From Lophium mytilinum (lineage: Eukaryota; Ascomycota; Dothideomycetes; Mytilinidiales; Mytilinidiaceae), in NCBI GenBank assembly GCA_010093605.1, contig MU004182.1, positions 1,397,032 through 1,461,031 of the forward strand: 64,000 nucleotides of DNA. Direction: 5' to 3'. How positions within the stretch are numbered: position 1 is the stretch's first letter; each line of letters opens with the position of its first letter. The translations under genes and the position numbers were made by a program. Below, one piece after another: positions 22,214 to 33,063 of the stretch. The notes below the pieces were generated by a model. The model was not told the origin of the DNA, searched no databases, and saw only the letters and a program-made list of their open reading frames with translations.

Positions 22214-23049
22214 AGCAAGTCGCTTGTTCGATTCTGTCTCTAGACAACAAAAGCCTATTGTGAGGCCAAGCGACTGAAGCTTGGACGTTTAGCAGATGCT
22301 TGGATATCTGTAGTACACTAGTCATATATCCAATTCCGAATGTGGCACGCGCAGCAAGCACAAATCACTGGGGGCTCTCTTACTCAGGCTAGTCACGATG
22401 AATGTGACAGAACATCCATCGGCTACACCCATGCATGTTCAGTCTACTGATGCCTTGTTCTCGGAGTTCAGGTCAGCACATCACTTTCGCTTGGTTCTGA
22501 CTGAATGAGACCTTGCCGCCTGTGAGAATACTAGTCTCTCTCTCGAATCAACACCTACCAGTTTCCGAGTGCACACGTAATCATCTAGTCCTTTGCATAA
22601 CAGCTTTATATATCCGAACAGTGAAGCCCGATCATACTGAATGTGGACTTACGATCTAAGAGCTCGAAAATCTTTTTTCTCGGTTTCAAAAACTTGAATC
22701 AACCAGCATAATCTGAATTGACGCAAAATGTCTTTCGAGTATCATTGACGGGTTGTGCTCGCAGAGCAGGCCACTTGTTAATTTGCATAGATGAAAGTAC
22801 CAAAGCGGCCAAATACCAGCCCTTCCTGCCTATCTGGATATCTAGAAGTGAGATGTAAAGGTCTATAGACCGTAAATTATACTGTTTTACGACTTGCTCT
22901 TTCAAGGTTCTGACAACGTCTTCATGCTATCGTAGGGTTCTCCGCCTATTCATGAGCGTGAGATGTGAGGGTTCGAAGACTGTGTTCTAGATCACACTGT
23001 CTCTAAAGGCTCCTTCACGCTGCAAAAATCAATGACCTTCACTAAGACT
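22214..23049. other. Intergenic DNA with degenerate repeat remnants
   Basis: No gene is supported. From about 22840 onward the sequence contains degraded pieces of the repeat family found just downstream, such as GTGAGATGTGAGGGTTCGAAG and CCTATTCATGAG. The DNA is AT-richer than the flanking genes. Confidence 0.4.
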
Positions 23050-23780
23050 CTGACGACATCTTGGTGCAACTGGAGGATTTTTGCCTTTCTATTGAGCTGA
23101 GAGTGATACAAAATGTCAAGCTTTAAACGGTTTAAATCAGATCGCTTCTTACTAGGTTCTGGCATGGTCACCAGGGTACACCGGGGGCTTCCATACTTAT
23201 CGAAGAATGTGATCCCAGGATGTAACGCTTCACACGCTATAGATGAGATCACTTCTTATTGGTATCTTGCACGGTCGCAATAGTGTACCGGTGGCTTTCA
23301 TGCCTATCCAAGGATCCGGACATCGGATGTCAAGCTTCAGACTCCGTGAATTGGAGCACCTGTCCTGGTTCACTTGCACTCTATATCAACCAATGTCTGG
23401 TGGTCTTTTGACATCTGTCTGAGGTTACTGAGACCTGTCATGCATATCTAAGAATTTGAACATATGATGTAAAGTTCCAGACGCTGCGAATTAGAGCACC
23501 TGCATGGTTTACTTGCGCTCTATATCAATCAATGTCTAGTAGTCTTTTGACGACTGTCCGAGGCTACTGAGACCTGTCACGCCTATCCAAGAATTTGAAC
23601 ATAGGATGTAAAGTTCCAGACGCTGTGAATTAGACCACCTACACGGTTTGCTTTCGCTCTATATCAATCAACATCTAGTAGTCTTTTGACATCTGTTTAA
23701 GGTCACTGAGACCCGTCATGCCTATCCAAGAATCTGAACATCGGATGTAAAGATTTGAACACCGTGATTTAGACCCGATC
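23050..23780 (+). repeat. Tandem array of a ~139-bp unit, same family as 17870-18145
   Basis: The unit starting CATGCCTATCCAAGAAT recurs at 23299, 23439, 23578 and 23717, giving a steady period of 139-140 bp; the last copy is truncated. Each unit contains GATGTAAAGTTCCAGACGCT, CTATATCAATCAATGTCTAG, TAGTCTTTTGAC and ACTGAGACCTGTCA. Before the array, 23050-23298 holds two more diverged, shorter units that match the inverted set near 18 kb best, including AAATCAGATCGCTTCTTACT. The array runs to the last codon of the adjacent gene on the minus strand. Confidence 0.88.
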
Positions 23781-25734
23781 TCACGTGAAGAACCGCGTCG
23801 AGGTTAAACGGCCCACGGCAGCCTCATCTATGCCATCTGGACTGCTCACATGGCTGACCGTATCCGTGTCCAGCTCATCGTCTTCGACAGGCCCCTCGTC
23901 ACCACTCTTCGCAAGCCCAAACTTCACCCACAGCTTCTTCACAGCATTATCCATTAGCGAGCTGTGCCACAGGCATCTCTTCATCCGCGCCAATAGGTCC
24001 TCGCATGAAGTGTTACTATCGACCCCCGCATCTGCGAAGGCGACGGTGGAGTACCGAGTAAAAAAGCCCATATGCTGGGACCCTTGCGCCGCCAGCGTTC
24101 CGAGTGTGAGCACCCAGAGCAGGATATCTGGGGAGTCGGACCAACTGAAAATGCTTGTTTTCTTGAGCGCTTCTCGGAGACGGGGAAGGCTCGCTGCGAC
24201 CATGGTTTTGAAGCTGTAGTCGGCTGGTTGCGTGATCCGGATTACGAAGATAATGAGTGCTAGACAGACGCACTGCTCTAGCGGGGATTTTGGCGCTGTA
24301 GACTCGTCGAGGAAGGCGAGACAGCGCTGGAGAAGGAGGAATCCGTGCTTTTGGAGCTCGATTGGATCGAGAGGGCAGTTGGGGTCATCTAGCCAGGAAG
24401 TCATGTCCGAGGAGAGTAAGGATACATCTGCCGCAATATCTTGCAAGTCGATATCTAGATTTAGATCTCTGAAAAGCCTTAGGACTTGAACTGGAGAAGA
24501 GCGCGGAGGGGATTTGGGAGAAGCAGGAATAGTGTATGTGTAGGCGCGGCCGTTAGTGTCAATAAGAGAGGCATAGGGCTGCTCGAAAGACGCGATAGAG
24601 TGCGCGATGCTATGCCTGTTTATCCAATTAGGTGCCAAGCTCTTCCGATGTGACAAATGCAAAATACGAACCATAGTATAAAAGCCTGCAGGCACCGGCT
24701 AGAACTCAGGCCTGCCAGCCCGCCCCGCTGCTGGAGCATGGCCCTCAATCCGTTCAGGTGCATCAATTTCTGCTGGGGGTCAAAAGCCAGCCCTGGCCAT
24801 CCTCCCCCCGCTGAGACTATGCCGAGCAAGCTCTCCTCGATGTTTAATAGGTTGAATACAGCTGCGATGTTATTATCATGGACGCGGAACCCTGGATCGC
24901 TAAGATTGGCATTTATCTTCGAGACACTCTCCGCTTTATGGTAGAGTACGTCATCAAGAGGCCCTACCCCCATTGCAAACCGATGAAGCGCTGCAGAGCA
25001 CAGGACGGTGTGTGTGAAGGCGCCTCTAGCATCATCCCGTATAGCAGACGCGAGGAACTCGTCCCTCCCTGCTCGAGACCGACGTCGTAAATCAACTGGT
25101 ATCATAAGCGGTACTACGTTTCTAGAGTCTGGTAGTCCAACTGTTAACACGCTTCAGCGCAATTGCTTGGCTCGGGGGGGGCCTTACAGTGATCTATCAA
25201 GGCATACGAACGAGGATCGGCCCGCACTGGAAGCGCATTAAATGGATCAAGCACACCAATTGCGGCGATCTCGAGACGACCGCGGCTTCTTGGCGACAGT
25301 TTAAGCTCATCTGAGCAAGGAGGGGAATGATGAGATTGGCTGCAGAAGTCTCCGTTGCAGAAGGGCAGACGGCACACGGCTGGCTGCTCTAACGGGGAAC
25401 CGCCACCACGGTAGGGGACTATCTTCTCCCCTTTATGTAAACTCTCATCCTTCGGAGCGTAATGTACCCAAGAGAGCGAGCCTTTTTCACTGGGACTATC
25501 GTCTCGAGGCGGTGCTTTACTAGACCGTTTCGCGGCAGAGTTCGCTGGGAACTTCTTGGTCGACCATGTCTTTTGCTTCCGGGCCTGCTGCATCACAAAC
25601 GAGCGAGAGGCTCGGTCAGGTTTTGATGTGCCCTGCTGATCTGAGGAATCAACGAAGAGAAAGTTCTCCTGCTGGCCATCCTGCTCCTCTGACCCCTTCG
25701 CCCTGCGTCGTTTCCGCGGCTGCTGTGTCTCCAT
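23781..25734 (-). CDS. Fungal transcription-factor-like protein without visible zinc cluster
   Basis: Three exons on the minus strand (25734-25188, 25140-24672, 24615-23781) give 616 residues. The N-terminus is basic (KRRRAKG) and contains SFVMQQARKQKTWSTKK, a block like that found at the start of fungal proteins with a Fungal_trans_2/DUF3468 region. The middle has a helical region with LCSAALHRFAMGVGPLDDVLYHKAESVSKIN, then NIEESLLGIVSAG and MHLNGLRAMLQQRGGL, which is typical of that domain. The C-terminal third is helical and ends with an acidic tail. No Zn2Cys6 Cys pattern is visible, so direct DNA binding is uncertain. Both introns are about 47-56 nt and keep the frame. Its stop codon lies at the edge of the 139-bp repeat array. 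Confidence 0.75.
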
Positions 25735-27241
25735 TGGAGTAACGAGGATTCATGTAAATTGGCCCAATGTGTATGTCAATAAGGGCGCCGAGAGACGCAG
25801 AGTGGTTAACGTGAAGCGAACATCTCCATAACGGGGCAAAAGTTGTGTGGATTTCGAGAGGAACAGGTGAGGTCCGACGGTTGACTTAACCGCTTTTGCT
25901 CCACTATCGTTATCCTAAACGTGGTTAGTGCATGGACAAGCATTGGGCTTACTGAGCACGGAGGTGGAAAAGGTGGCGCACTCAGCGAGCATTCTGTCTT
26001 GTGCGCTTGTGTGCATGTGCACCTATCTTCAATTGATTGGAGTGCTTCGACAAGTTTCCAAATAGCTTCAAACTAAGCATTTCTATGTAGTTTCCACGTT
26101 TGAAAATGCTTTGAAACACCCCAAACAGCGGTAGAATAAACAAGTGTCGAAAAGGCAGAATGCTTGTTTAGCGGGCCACCTTTTTCAAGTCTAGCGTGGG
26201 AGGACAGGACCACCCCAGTAGCACAAAGATGTTGTCACGATTAGTCTAATCTCAGGTCAAGCACCTTTACACTATGGAGTCAGAGTTATAGATAGGCAGG
26301 AAGTGCCACAGCAGCATAAAGACCATGTTCGACCTTTAGGAACACGGGTCTGACCTTAGTTCACGCTTCGCCTAGGTAAGTCTTCGAATACGCGCGAGGA
26401 CCACGGCCAGTAGTAGCAAACATAGTCTTCACAAGTTTTCCAAGAGCACATTCAAAACACAGGGTCTCATTCTTCACATCTCGCCCAGATCTCCGTAACT
26501 GTGCTTAGATAATGTTAAGCACCGTTACTCAAACCATATATCAAACTGCTGAATACAGCCTCAATTTCGATGCTTAGTCTTCGCATACCCCTCTCTCACA
26601 AACGCTGCACAACCTCTGACATCCGCAAGCGGACCAAGCACAAAGTTTGCGAATATATGTCTGAGTTGAAAGGTTCGATTTCTGGCATCTCGCTTTATTC
26701 GTCATGAAACTCTATTGCGAGCTTTGGCAGGTACACATCCAGGAAGGCGGTTCGATTCGCCAAAACTTAGTCTTTTCATCTCGCTCGGATACCTCAGACT
26801 ATAGACCCTGTACAATTAATGCTGGTAACTTATACTGGTTTCTCAAGTCGAGGTTGTGGAGTTTCATCACAAGAATTAAGTCTATATATTCTAACACGAA
26901 CGGAATTCTACCAATTCTCAACTACACACATATGTCCGCAACAGCGTAGAATGGCAGAATATCTATGGCTCGTGTGCATCAACCGGCCGCCCGCCGCAGG
27001 CCCGGCCGAAGGCCAAAAGCAGATTTGGGATCGAAAGATTATGTAGAAGTAGTGGGGCACAACAACCCCGCAATCGTCATGCATTAATAAGGACAACCTG
27101 AAGCTTCCGAACACTGAGTCCATTGAACAATTGCGCCTTTCTCACTATCTATCAACCATATGGGCAGGGAGTAGAAACACACTAAAGGCCAATCATTTCC
27201 CCAATCCAGATTCCCATCCCATCCCACCCCAAACCGAGCCA
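25735..27241. promoter_or_regulatory. Divergent intergenic region, TF-like and HAD genes
   Basis: This 1.5-kb gap between divergent starts has no supported gene. It is AT-richer than the genes and full of stops in all frames. A tRNA B-box-like GGTTCGATTCG occurs near 26747, but no matching A box or cloverleaf is visible. Confidence 0.4.
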
Positions 27242-28044
27242 ATGGCGCCAACCAAAACCATAACCCTAGCCTTCGACGCCTACGGCACCCTCCTCTCCAC
27301 CGAATCCATCGCCAAAAAACTAGCCTCGCATTATGGCGCCGACACCGCGGCGGCGGTCGCGCAAACATGGCGGAAGTACCAGCTCGAGTACACGTGGAGG
27401 GCGAATAGCATGAGTGCGCTCTCCTACTCGACAACTAAACAGGACTTGAAACTAACAAGCCCTTGCAAGACACCTACACCCCCTTCTCAACCCTCACCCA
27501 ACGCTCTCTCATCCACGCCATCGCCGAACACGCCCTCCCACCCCTCCCCCCCGCCTCCCTCGCCGATCTCATGTCCGCCTACGACTCCCTCGCCCCCTTC
27601 CCCGACGTTCCCCCGGCGCTCGACGCGCTCGCGACTGAGCCGGATCTTACCGCCGTCGTGTTCTCGAACGGCACGTACGACATGATCTCCCGCTCTATCA
27701 ACCATTCCCCGGGCCTGTCGCCTCACGCCGCCGTCTTCAGCCAGATCGTGGTGGTTGAGGAGGTTAGGAAGTTCAAGCCCGCGCCGGAGGTATATGCGTA
27801 CTTGGCGGAGAAAGTGGGGAAGAAGGCGGAGAAGGGCGAGGGGGGGTTCGGGGATGTTTGGCTGGTGAGCTCGAATCCGTTTGATGTGGTTGGGGCGAAG
27901 GCGGTGGGGATGCGCGCGTGTTGGGTGGATAGGGGTGGTGGGGGGTGGGTTGATCGGTTGGTGGAAGGGGAGGGGGCCGGGCCGGATGTGGTGGTTAAGG
28001 GATTGGGGGAGGTTGTGGGTGCTGTGAGGGGGTTTGAGGGGTAG
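27242..28044 (+). CDS. HAD-superfamily hydrolase, type II haloacid dehalogenase-like
   Basis: Two exons (27242-27413, 27470-28044) give 248 residues, the usual size. Motif I is LAFDAYGTLL with the nucleophile Asp; motif II is VVFSNGTYDM; the motif III Lys is in RKFKPAPEVYAYL; motif IV is LVSSNPFDVVGAKAVGM. The cap region WRKYQLEYTWRANSM followed by YTPFSTLTQRSL is that of L-2-haloacid dehalogenase type II. The enzymes hydrolyse 2-haloalkanoic acids, but many fungal members act on unknown phosphate or halide substrates. The intron is 56 nt with donor GTGCGC, a weak site, yet it is needed to join the frames. The last ~60 residues are unusually Gly/Val-rich with strongly G-biased codons. Confidence 0.88.
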
Positions 28045-31000
28045 GGAGGGGTTAGAGAGGATGAGGATTAGATGAAGTGTGAGCGAAGAAGAGCTTGGGT
28101 GTTGAGTATACAGGTACAAAAGGAGAAATGAGGGACAAGATGGAAAGGAGTCAATAACGGAAATGATATAAGCATGCGCGTTTTTCTACTCGACTTTTTG
28201 GATGCTATTTGAACTCGTCTAGCCTACTCACGAAGCCCTTCATGAGATGTAAAGTTTTGGCCCTTGAGATTTTGAGATGCATTTCTATAAATCTTCGTGG
28301 TTGTCAAGCTGCTGTCTGTTATCCTCTGGCTCTTTGAAAACCTCAGATCGAGACGTCCAGCTGTAAGGCCTGTGAAATAGGCTCGCGACCAAAGACTTGC
28401 ACTCGACCTACGTGCCATTGACTGGAGTTCTCTATAGTGTCGAAAGTAGTGCGAACGAGACACCAGAGGTAGAATCATATGAATTAGTACCAAGAATAGG
28501 AAGGATGGAGGTCTGCCTGAGCAACGTCGCATTCACCGGTCCCTTCGTATCCATCGGGCATATTGCATACACCTGGAAATCCTTCGCAAGAGAGGGCATG
28601 GCGCACATCGCTTAACACAGCCCAGTACCGGATTTTTAGTCTTATCGCACGTTGCTGTGCGTCGTAGCAAGGCTGAATTAGAATCCTGATGGATCGACGT
28701 ACCCGCATTACGGATACAGTTGCGGCGGTGCGACAGTCCCAAAAGGGAGTTCCGGAGCAGCGAGTTGCGAGCGGTGACCACAAAGGCGGCGCATGCAGGT
28801 GAGGTGGGTTATGTAATAGGCGATCATGTTGGTGGAGTTGTCGATTGCTGATCGCAGGGCTGAGTACTAATCTTGGCACGCAGGCTCGTGGCACTTGCCT
28901 GTTTTAGGCATATCGCGCGACAGCTGTTGGAGAGACCGGTTTCTCTTCAATGATTTAGAGGATCTGCGCATTTGGTCTTTCTACATATTGTAGAGGTGTG
29001 ATGATAGGGTATGAGCAGCTTGCCTGATGTCATAGTATCGATAGAGGCAGAGCCACGAATTGTAGCCATGTGTGTAGTGGGCGATCAGGGTCTCGGACTT
29101 GCTCCGAGACTTGACATGGCGATGTCTTGGCTAGAGGTATCAACTAGAGAATTTACAATACTTCGGAATAGTCCCCTCATTTCTCCGCGGGCCGTTCTTG
29201 ATGTATCGTGAATGAGGATCGTGATAGCTGGCACGCCTGGGAGAATGAATGCCGAATATCGGAGGTGAGACGGCAACTGCATTAGGCGTTCCGTCGACAG
29301 CGCATCGTCTCGCACGCCGTTTGATAGGGCTGGTGGCAGCGTGTTTGGGCTCTATTACCTGAAGAGTGTGATAGTATGCAGGTGATTTAAAATGTGACAG
29401 GAATGATTGGAAATAGAGACTTTGGTATCTACATGTGTCAGCATTGATGGATAAACACGATGTATTAGTTAGCAGTCGCGCTCTCTACGCAAACTCAAGG
29501 ACTAGGTATTGGATAACTCGTAAAGGGATCGAATTATTGGTGGGGCGGGGATAAGACTGGATTTTGGACCTTGGTGCAGAACCCAGGGCCTTTCATCTGC
29601 TGTATGTAGAGTCCCACGCAGCAGGGGTCGCATTTGTCATACGGGCCGTGATCTGCTGGATCTGATATTTGATATAGAGGGGCAGCTGAATCGCTTAACC
29701 GAAATCCCAAAACAGAGCAACTAGCCTGATTTGTCGAATGCCCGGGATGCTCTTCTCAGCATGGTGATGTTGGTGGTCAACTGCCCAGTCCGTGAGGATT
29801 TCAAGCACGGCTTTGGCTATGGCTTGACTCTTGGATGTCAGACTCGTCTCAAGTGTGGCAGAGGCCCTTCAATTGAGGCGTCCGGGATCGGAGAGGGGGA
29901 ACGTTCCCGTGGCACTCAGTAATGAGACAGTGAAGGCAGCTGGGCAAGGTAAAAATAGTTGAATGCCATAGGGGTCGGGGTTCCGCTTGGAGGCCCTGTC
30001 TGCGCGCGACTCCAAGCACAGCAGCAGAGCAGACGGCAGCGTCGCATGAACCACAGTTGGGAAAGGGGTAGTAGGGCGTGGTATATACTTCTCGGGCTGG
30101 CCGGTGAGGCTCAAGCCACGGCACGGTGGAGAGCTGTGTCGCCAGCGCAGTGGTTCTCGCTCCACACAGTGCGACCGCGGGCGCTGGAAGGCGAGAGCAG
30201 CGGTGTGTGTGGGAGCACATTCCACCTACGGCCGCATTGTGAGACGCTTAATTCGAACCCTTGCAGCAGCGCCAGCCCTACCACGCGCAACGGAGGGCGG
30301 GAGAAGGGGGGCAGTGCGCTGGGAAAGCTTGGCTCGCTGACTGTGTCGTGGCCGTGTCTGGGGAGGATTGGACATGCCCACAGCGGTTTAGCCCCGAGCA
30401 GAGCCACGACAGAGTCCGTGAGGACGGAGAGAGCTGGCAGGCCATTACGGGCGCCCATTGGCCGCCGAATTGGACATGCAGGGCGTGGCTGAGGCTGCGG
30501 GCGAGGTGCTGCAAAGGGCGCGATGTTGCGAAGCAAAAAGGCGGTCGATATGTGGGAGCCCCAGACGCCGTGGAAAGCCCACGTTACATGGCCAGCCTGC
30601 CGTGCTGCGAAATCAATTGGAAATGGCTGTCGACGAGGTTGCTCGCGCCAGCAGTGCAGCCAGGCAATGACATCAAAGAAACTGGAATTGCGAGCAGATA
30701 GGTGTGAGTAATCATGGGGATTAGGAATGCTTGCCTCGATTGTCAGCAGCCCTACAGCCAACGGTGATCAACCATCCCCTCTTTGTCCACCTGCACAGTA
30801 ATGCGGGGAGCCAATCAACGGGTCGCCCAGCATCGGCACGAGTTTCGCTCGCACGGCATCGCGAGCACGCCGAATGCAGTCGCAGATAAATGCGCACCAC
30901 CTGAGTTCTGAGTTGCGACAAGGTTTCAAGACGTGGCACGATCGGGTTGTGGAAAACACCATTTCCACGGGCCAAAAGCTCGGGCGCGAGCGCGGCAGAT

Positions 31001-32277
31001 CATCACGTTATGACTCCATGAAGCGGCCATGACGGGCACATTCTCGTGGAGTCGGCGTGGTGAGGGCGCTCGGAGTTTGCAAGAGCCCGCGCTGCATGTG
31101 GCCAGCAACGCGGACCAGCAGGCCATCTCCAAGGCTCGTCCGAGAAAACCGAGGCGGCGAGACGGCGATGCAAGGGTCTGCGGTGGGAGGTGGAGTTACG
31201 CCGGTATCGCCAATACCGCTAAACCAGCGTATTCTCCATATCTCCGAATAGTCTCCATCGTGGCCATCATGAGTCTTCCTGCGGGCGGCCGAGTCATCCA
31301 CCAGCTATCCTCGGTGCGCATAACGTTAATTTGACGATGCTTGGCGTGAAGCATCTCCGTCGCAGTGTCGCGTTGCATGCTGCGCAGGCTTAGCGGGACA
31401 GCGGTGCCTTTTTGCGTGTACACAGTACGAGTGCGGCAGACCCGCTGGCTGAGCGGTGGATGCGCTGGGCAGGCATCTTGCGAGTGGTTTTCATCAGCTG
31501 TGGACGCGGCGCGCGAGGAAGATGCGAAAAAGATGCGAGATCGGGCACAGATGCGAGCCGACGAGGCTGTCTGCGCGTTTCGTCCGCTGTGCCTCAGAAA
31601 CCACGTCGGCTGTACGAGGTACGAACAGGGCGCGAAGTTAGCAGCCTGGCGCAACAATCGAGGGCCGACTTGCAGGACGGGCAGATCGGGCATGATTTGT
31701 CGCAGGCCGCTCGTCGCAGATGACCAGGAGTTCCAGGATCTCAAGGCTCATTCCTCAGCGTTTCTAAACACCGGGCAGCACGTACGGCCGAACGGCATGG
31801 AAGCGTGCTGCGTAATTCGGTTTGGGGAGCGACGGGTTGCAGGGCGGACGGTTAGGGTTTAGGGTGGCCGAGTGATTCATCATCTTCACCGCTGCAAATG
31901 CAGGGGTCGTAAAGGCCGTGCAGCTCGGGCTTACACGCCCACCGACTTCTGCTCCGCCGGATCGAAGTGGCCCTTAACCCCAGCAGCGCCGTGGTCATCC
32001 ACGCGAAACAGCCTTGGATAAAGCAACAGCACTTCCCCAACCATCCGGCCTCATTCACACCACTCCTCCAGACAAGCACCAGACACCGCTACCACTACCA
32101 CTTGAACAACATCCACTTCAACATCGACAGCTAGCACTCAACTACGCCGACATCAAAGCAACACCCCTGCTTCGCATCGCCCAGACCACCGCCAGCCAAT
32201 CACACCAAACCAGTCATACCTCTCCAGGCATTGACTCACGCCAGGCACACAAAATTCTGCCTACACTCATAAACACA
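28045..32277. other. 4.2-kb region with no supported gene
   Basis: I find no domain, splice pattern or RNA gene here. The part at about 29.9-31.9 kb is visibly GC-richer than 28-29.7 kb and produces many overlapping frames on both strands, all lacking a recognisable motif or a proper ATG context. A two-unit telomere-like TTAGGGTTTAGGG lies at 31852-31864. The last few hundred bases are C/A-rich and look like a 5' leader for the gene at 32278. Confidence 0.4.
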
Positions 32278-33063
32278 ATGCCTTCCGCACATACTCCCTC
32301 GCATCTGCGACTCCAGTCTTCCTTCGACCCCGTTGCCGTTGAAAGCACCCGCTCCCACTTCGTCTCGTCGCCGCCCCAGAAGAAGCAGAAGATGAGCCTC
32401 ACCCAGACCTACTACATCGCCGCCTCTGCCCGGTCAAAGCTAGGCCGCGAGGCCAGCCGGGCAGACCACGACCTCAGGCTCCTTGTGGGGCACGCCAACC
32501 TGCTCGACTCCCTCATGCTCGAGCTTGCCGATGCCGAGCGGGAGCAGGAAGCTTGGTTCAACCAGACAGTCAAGAAGGCCTCCAAGGCCGACGAGCCCCG
32601 ACACGTACAATGGGTCGACACCATTGCCGAAGCACCAGAAGATGAGGAGGAGGACTCAGACAGCGACTCCGAGTCAGACTACTACGATGAGGACGGCGAC
32701 TTCGACATGATGCTCCCAATGCCCAGGCGGATAATGCAGGCACCCGTCCAGGTCACCACCACAGAGATGGATGAGGATGAGGACTTCTACGAGGACTTCG
32801 AGGACGACGAGGAGCACGCCCTTACCCGCACCTCCTCGCAATCACCGCCCGAGCTCGTTCACGATGAGGACTCAGACGACGAGTCACCGCCCGTCTCCCC
32901 ACCCACGCTCAGCATGGAGTTTTCGGAGAAGGAGGCAATCCTCACAACATCATACTATGACCGCAAGCCTTCCGCCCTCTCGACGCCAGAGCAAGCATCC
33001 TTTATCCAGGATGGCTTCTTTATACCCGAACGAAACAACGCCCCGCTCATAGCCACTTGTTAG
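32278..33063 (+). CDS. Acidic protein of unknown function with N-terminal helical block
   Basis: A single exon encodes 261 residues. Residues ~39-100 (MSLTQTYYIAASARSKL, then ADHDLRLLVGHANLLDSLM and LELADAEREQEAWF) form an amphipathic, probably helical, ordered region. The rest is acidic and disordered, with Asp/Glu/Ser runs, separated by MLPMPRRIMQAPVQV and ending in SFIQDGFFIPERNNAP. I do not recognise a named family. The frame is open upstream to 32014 but contains no ATG before 32278, which has a good A-rich context. Codon use is G/C-ending as in other genes here. The gene stands alone between two gene-free stretches of more than 4 kb, a setting often seen for regulatory genes, but its role is unknown. 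Confidence 0.75.
   Translation: MPSAHTPSHLRLQSSFDPVAVESTRSHFVSSPPQKKQKMSLTQTYYIAASARSKLGREASRADHDLRLLVGHANLLDSLMLELADAEREQEAWFNQTVKKASKADEPRHVQWVDTIAEAPEDEEEDSDSDSESDYYDEDGDFDMMLPMPRRIMQAPVQVTTTEMDEDEDFYEDFEDDEEHALTRTSSQSPPELVHDEDSDDESPPVSPPTLSMEFSEKEAILTTSYYDRKPSALSTPEQASFIQDGFFIPERNNAPLIATC

Noticed and set aside
26690-26775. Possible tRNA with a GGTTCGATTCG B box
   Set aside because: No A box, acceptor stem pairing or anticodon arm could be fitted around it.
30111-30761. 216-codon open frame on the minus strand, overlapping others on both strands
   Set aside because: It starts with a non-ATG codon, lacks any domain and overlaps equally long frames on the opposite strand in GC-rich DNA.
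31850-31866. Telomere-like TTAGGGTTTAGGG
   Set aside because: Only two imperfect units occur, inside ordinary sequence, so an interstitial telomere is not supported.
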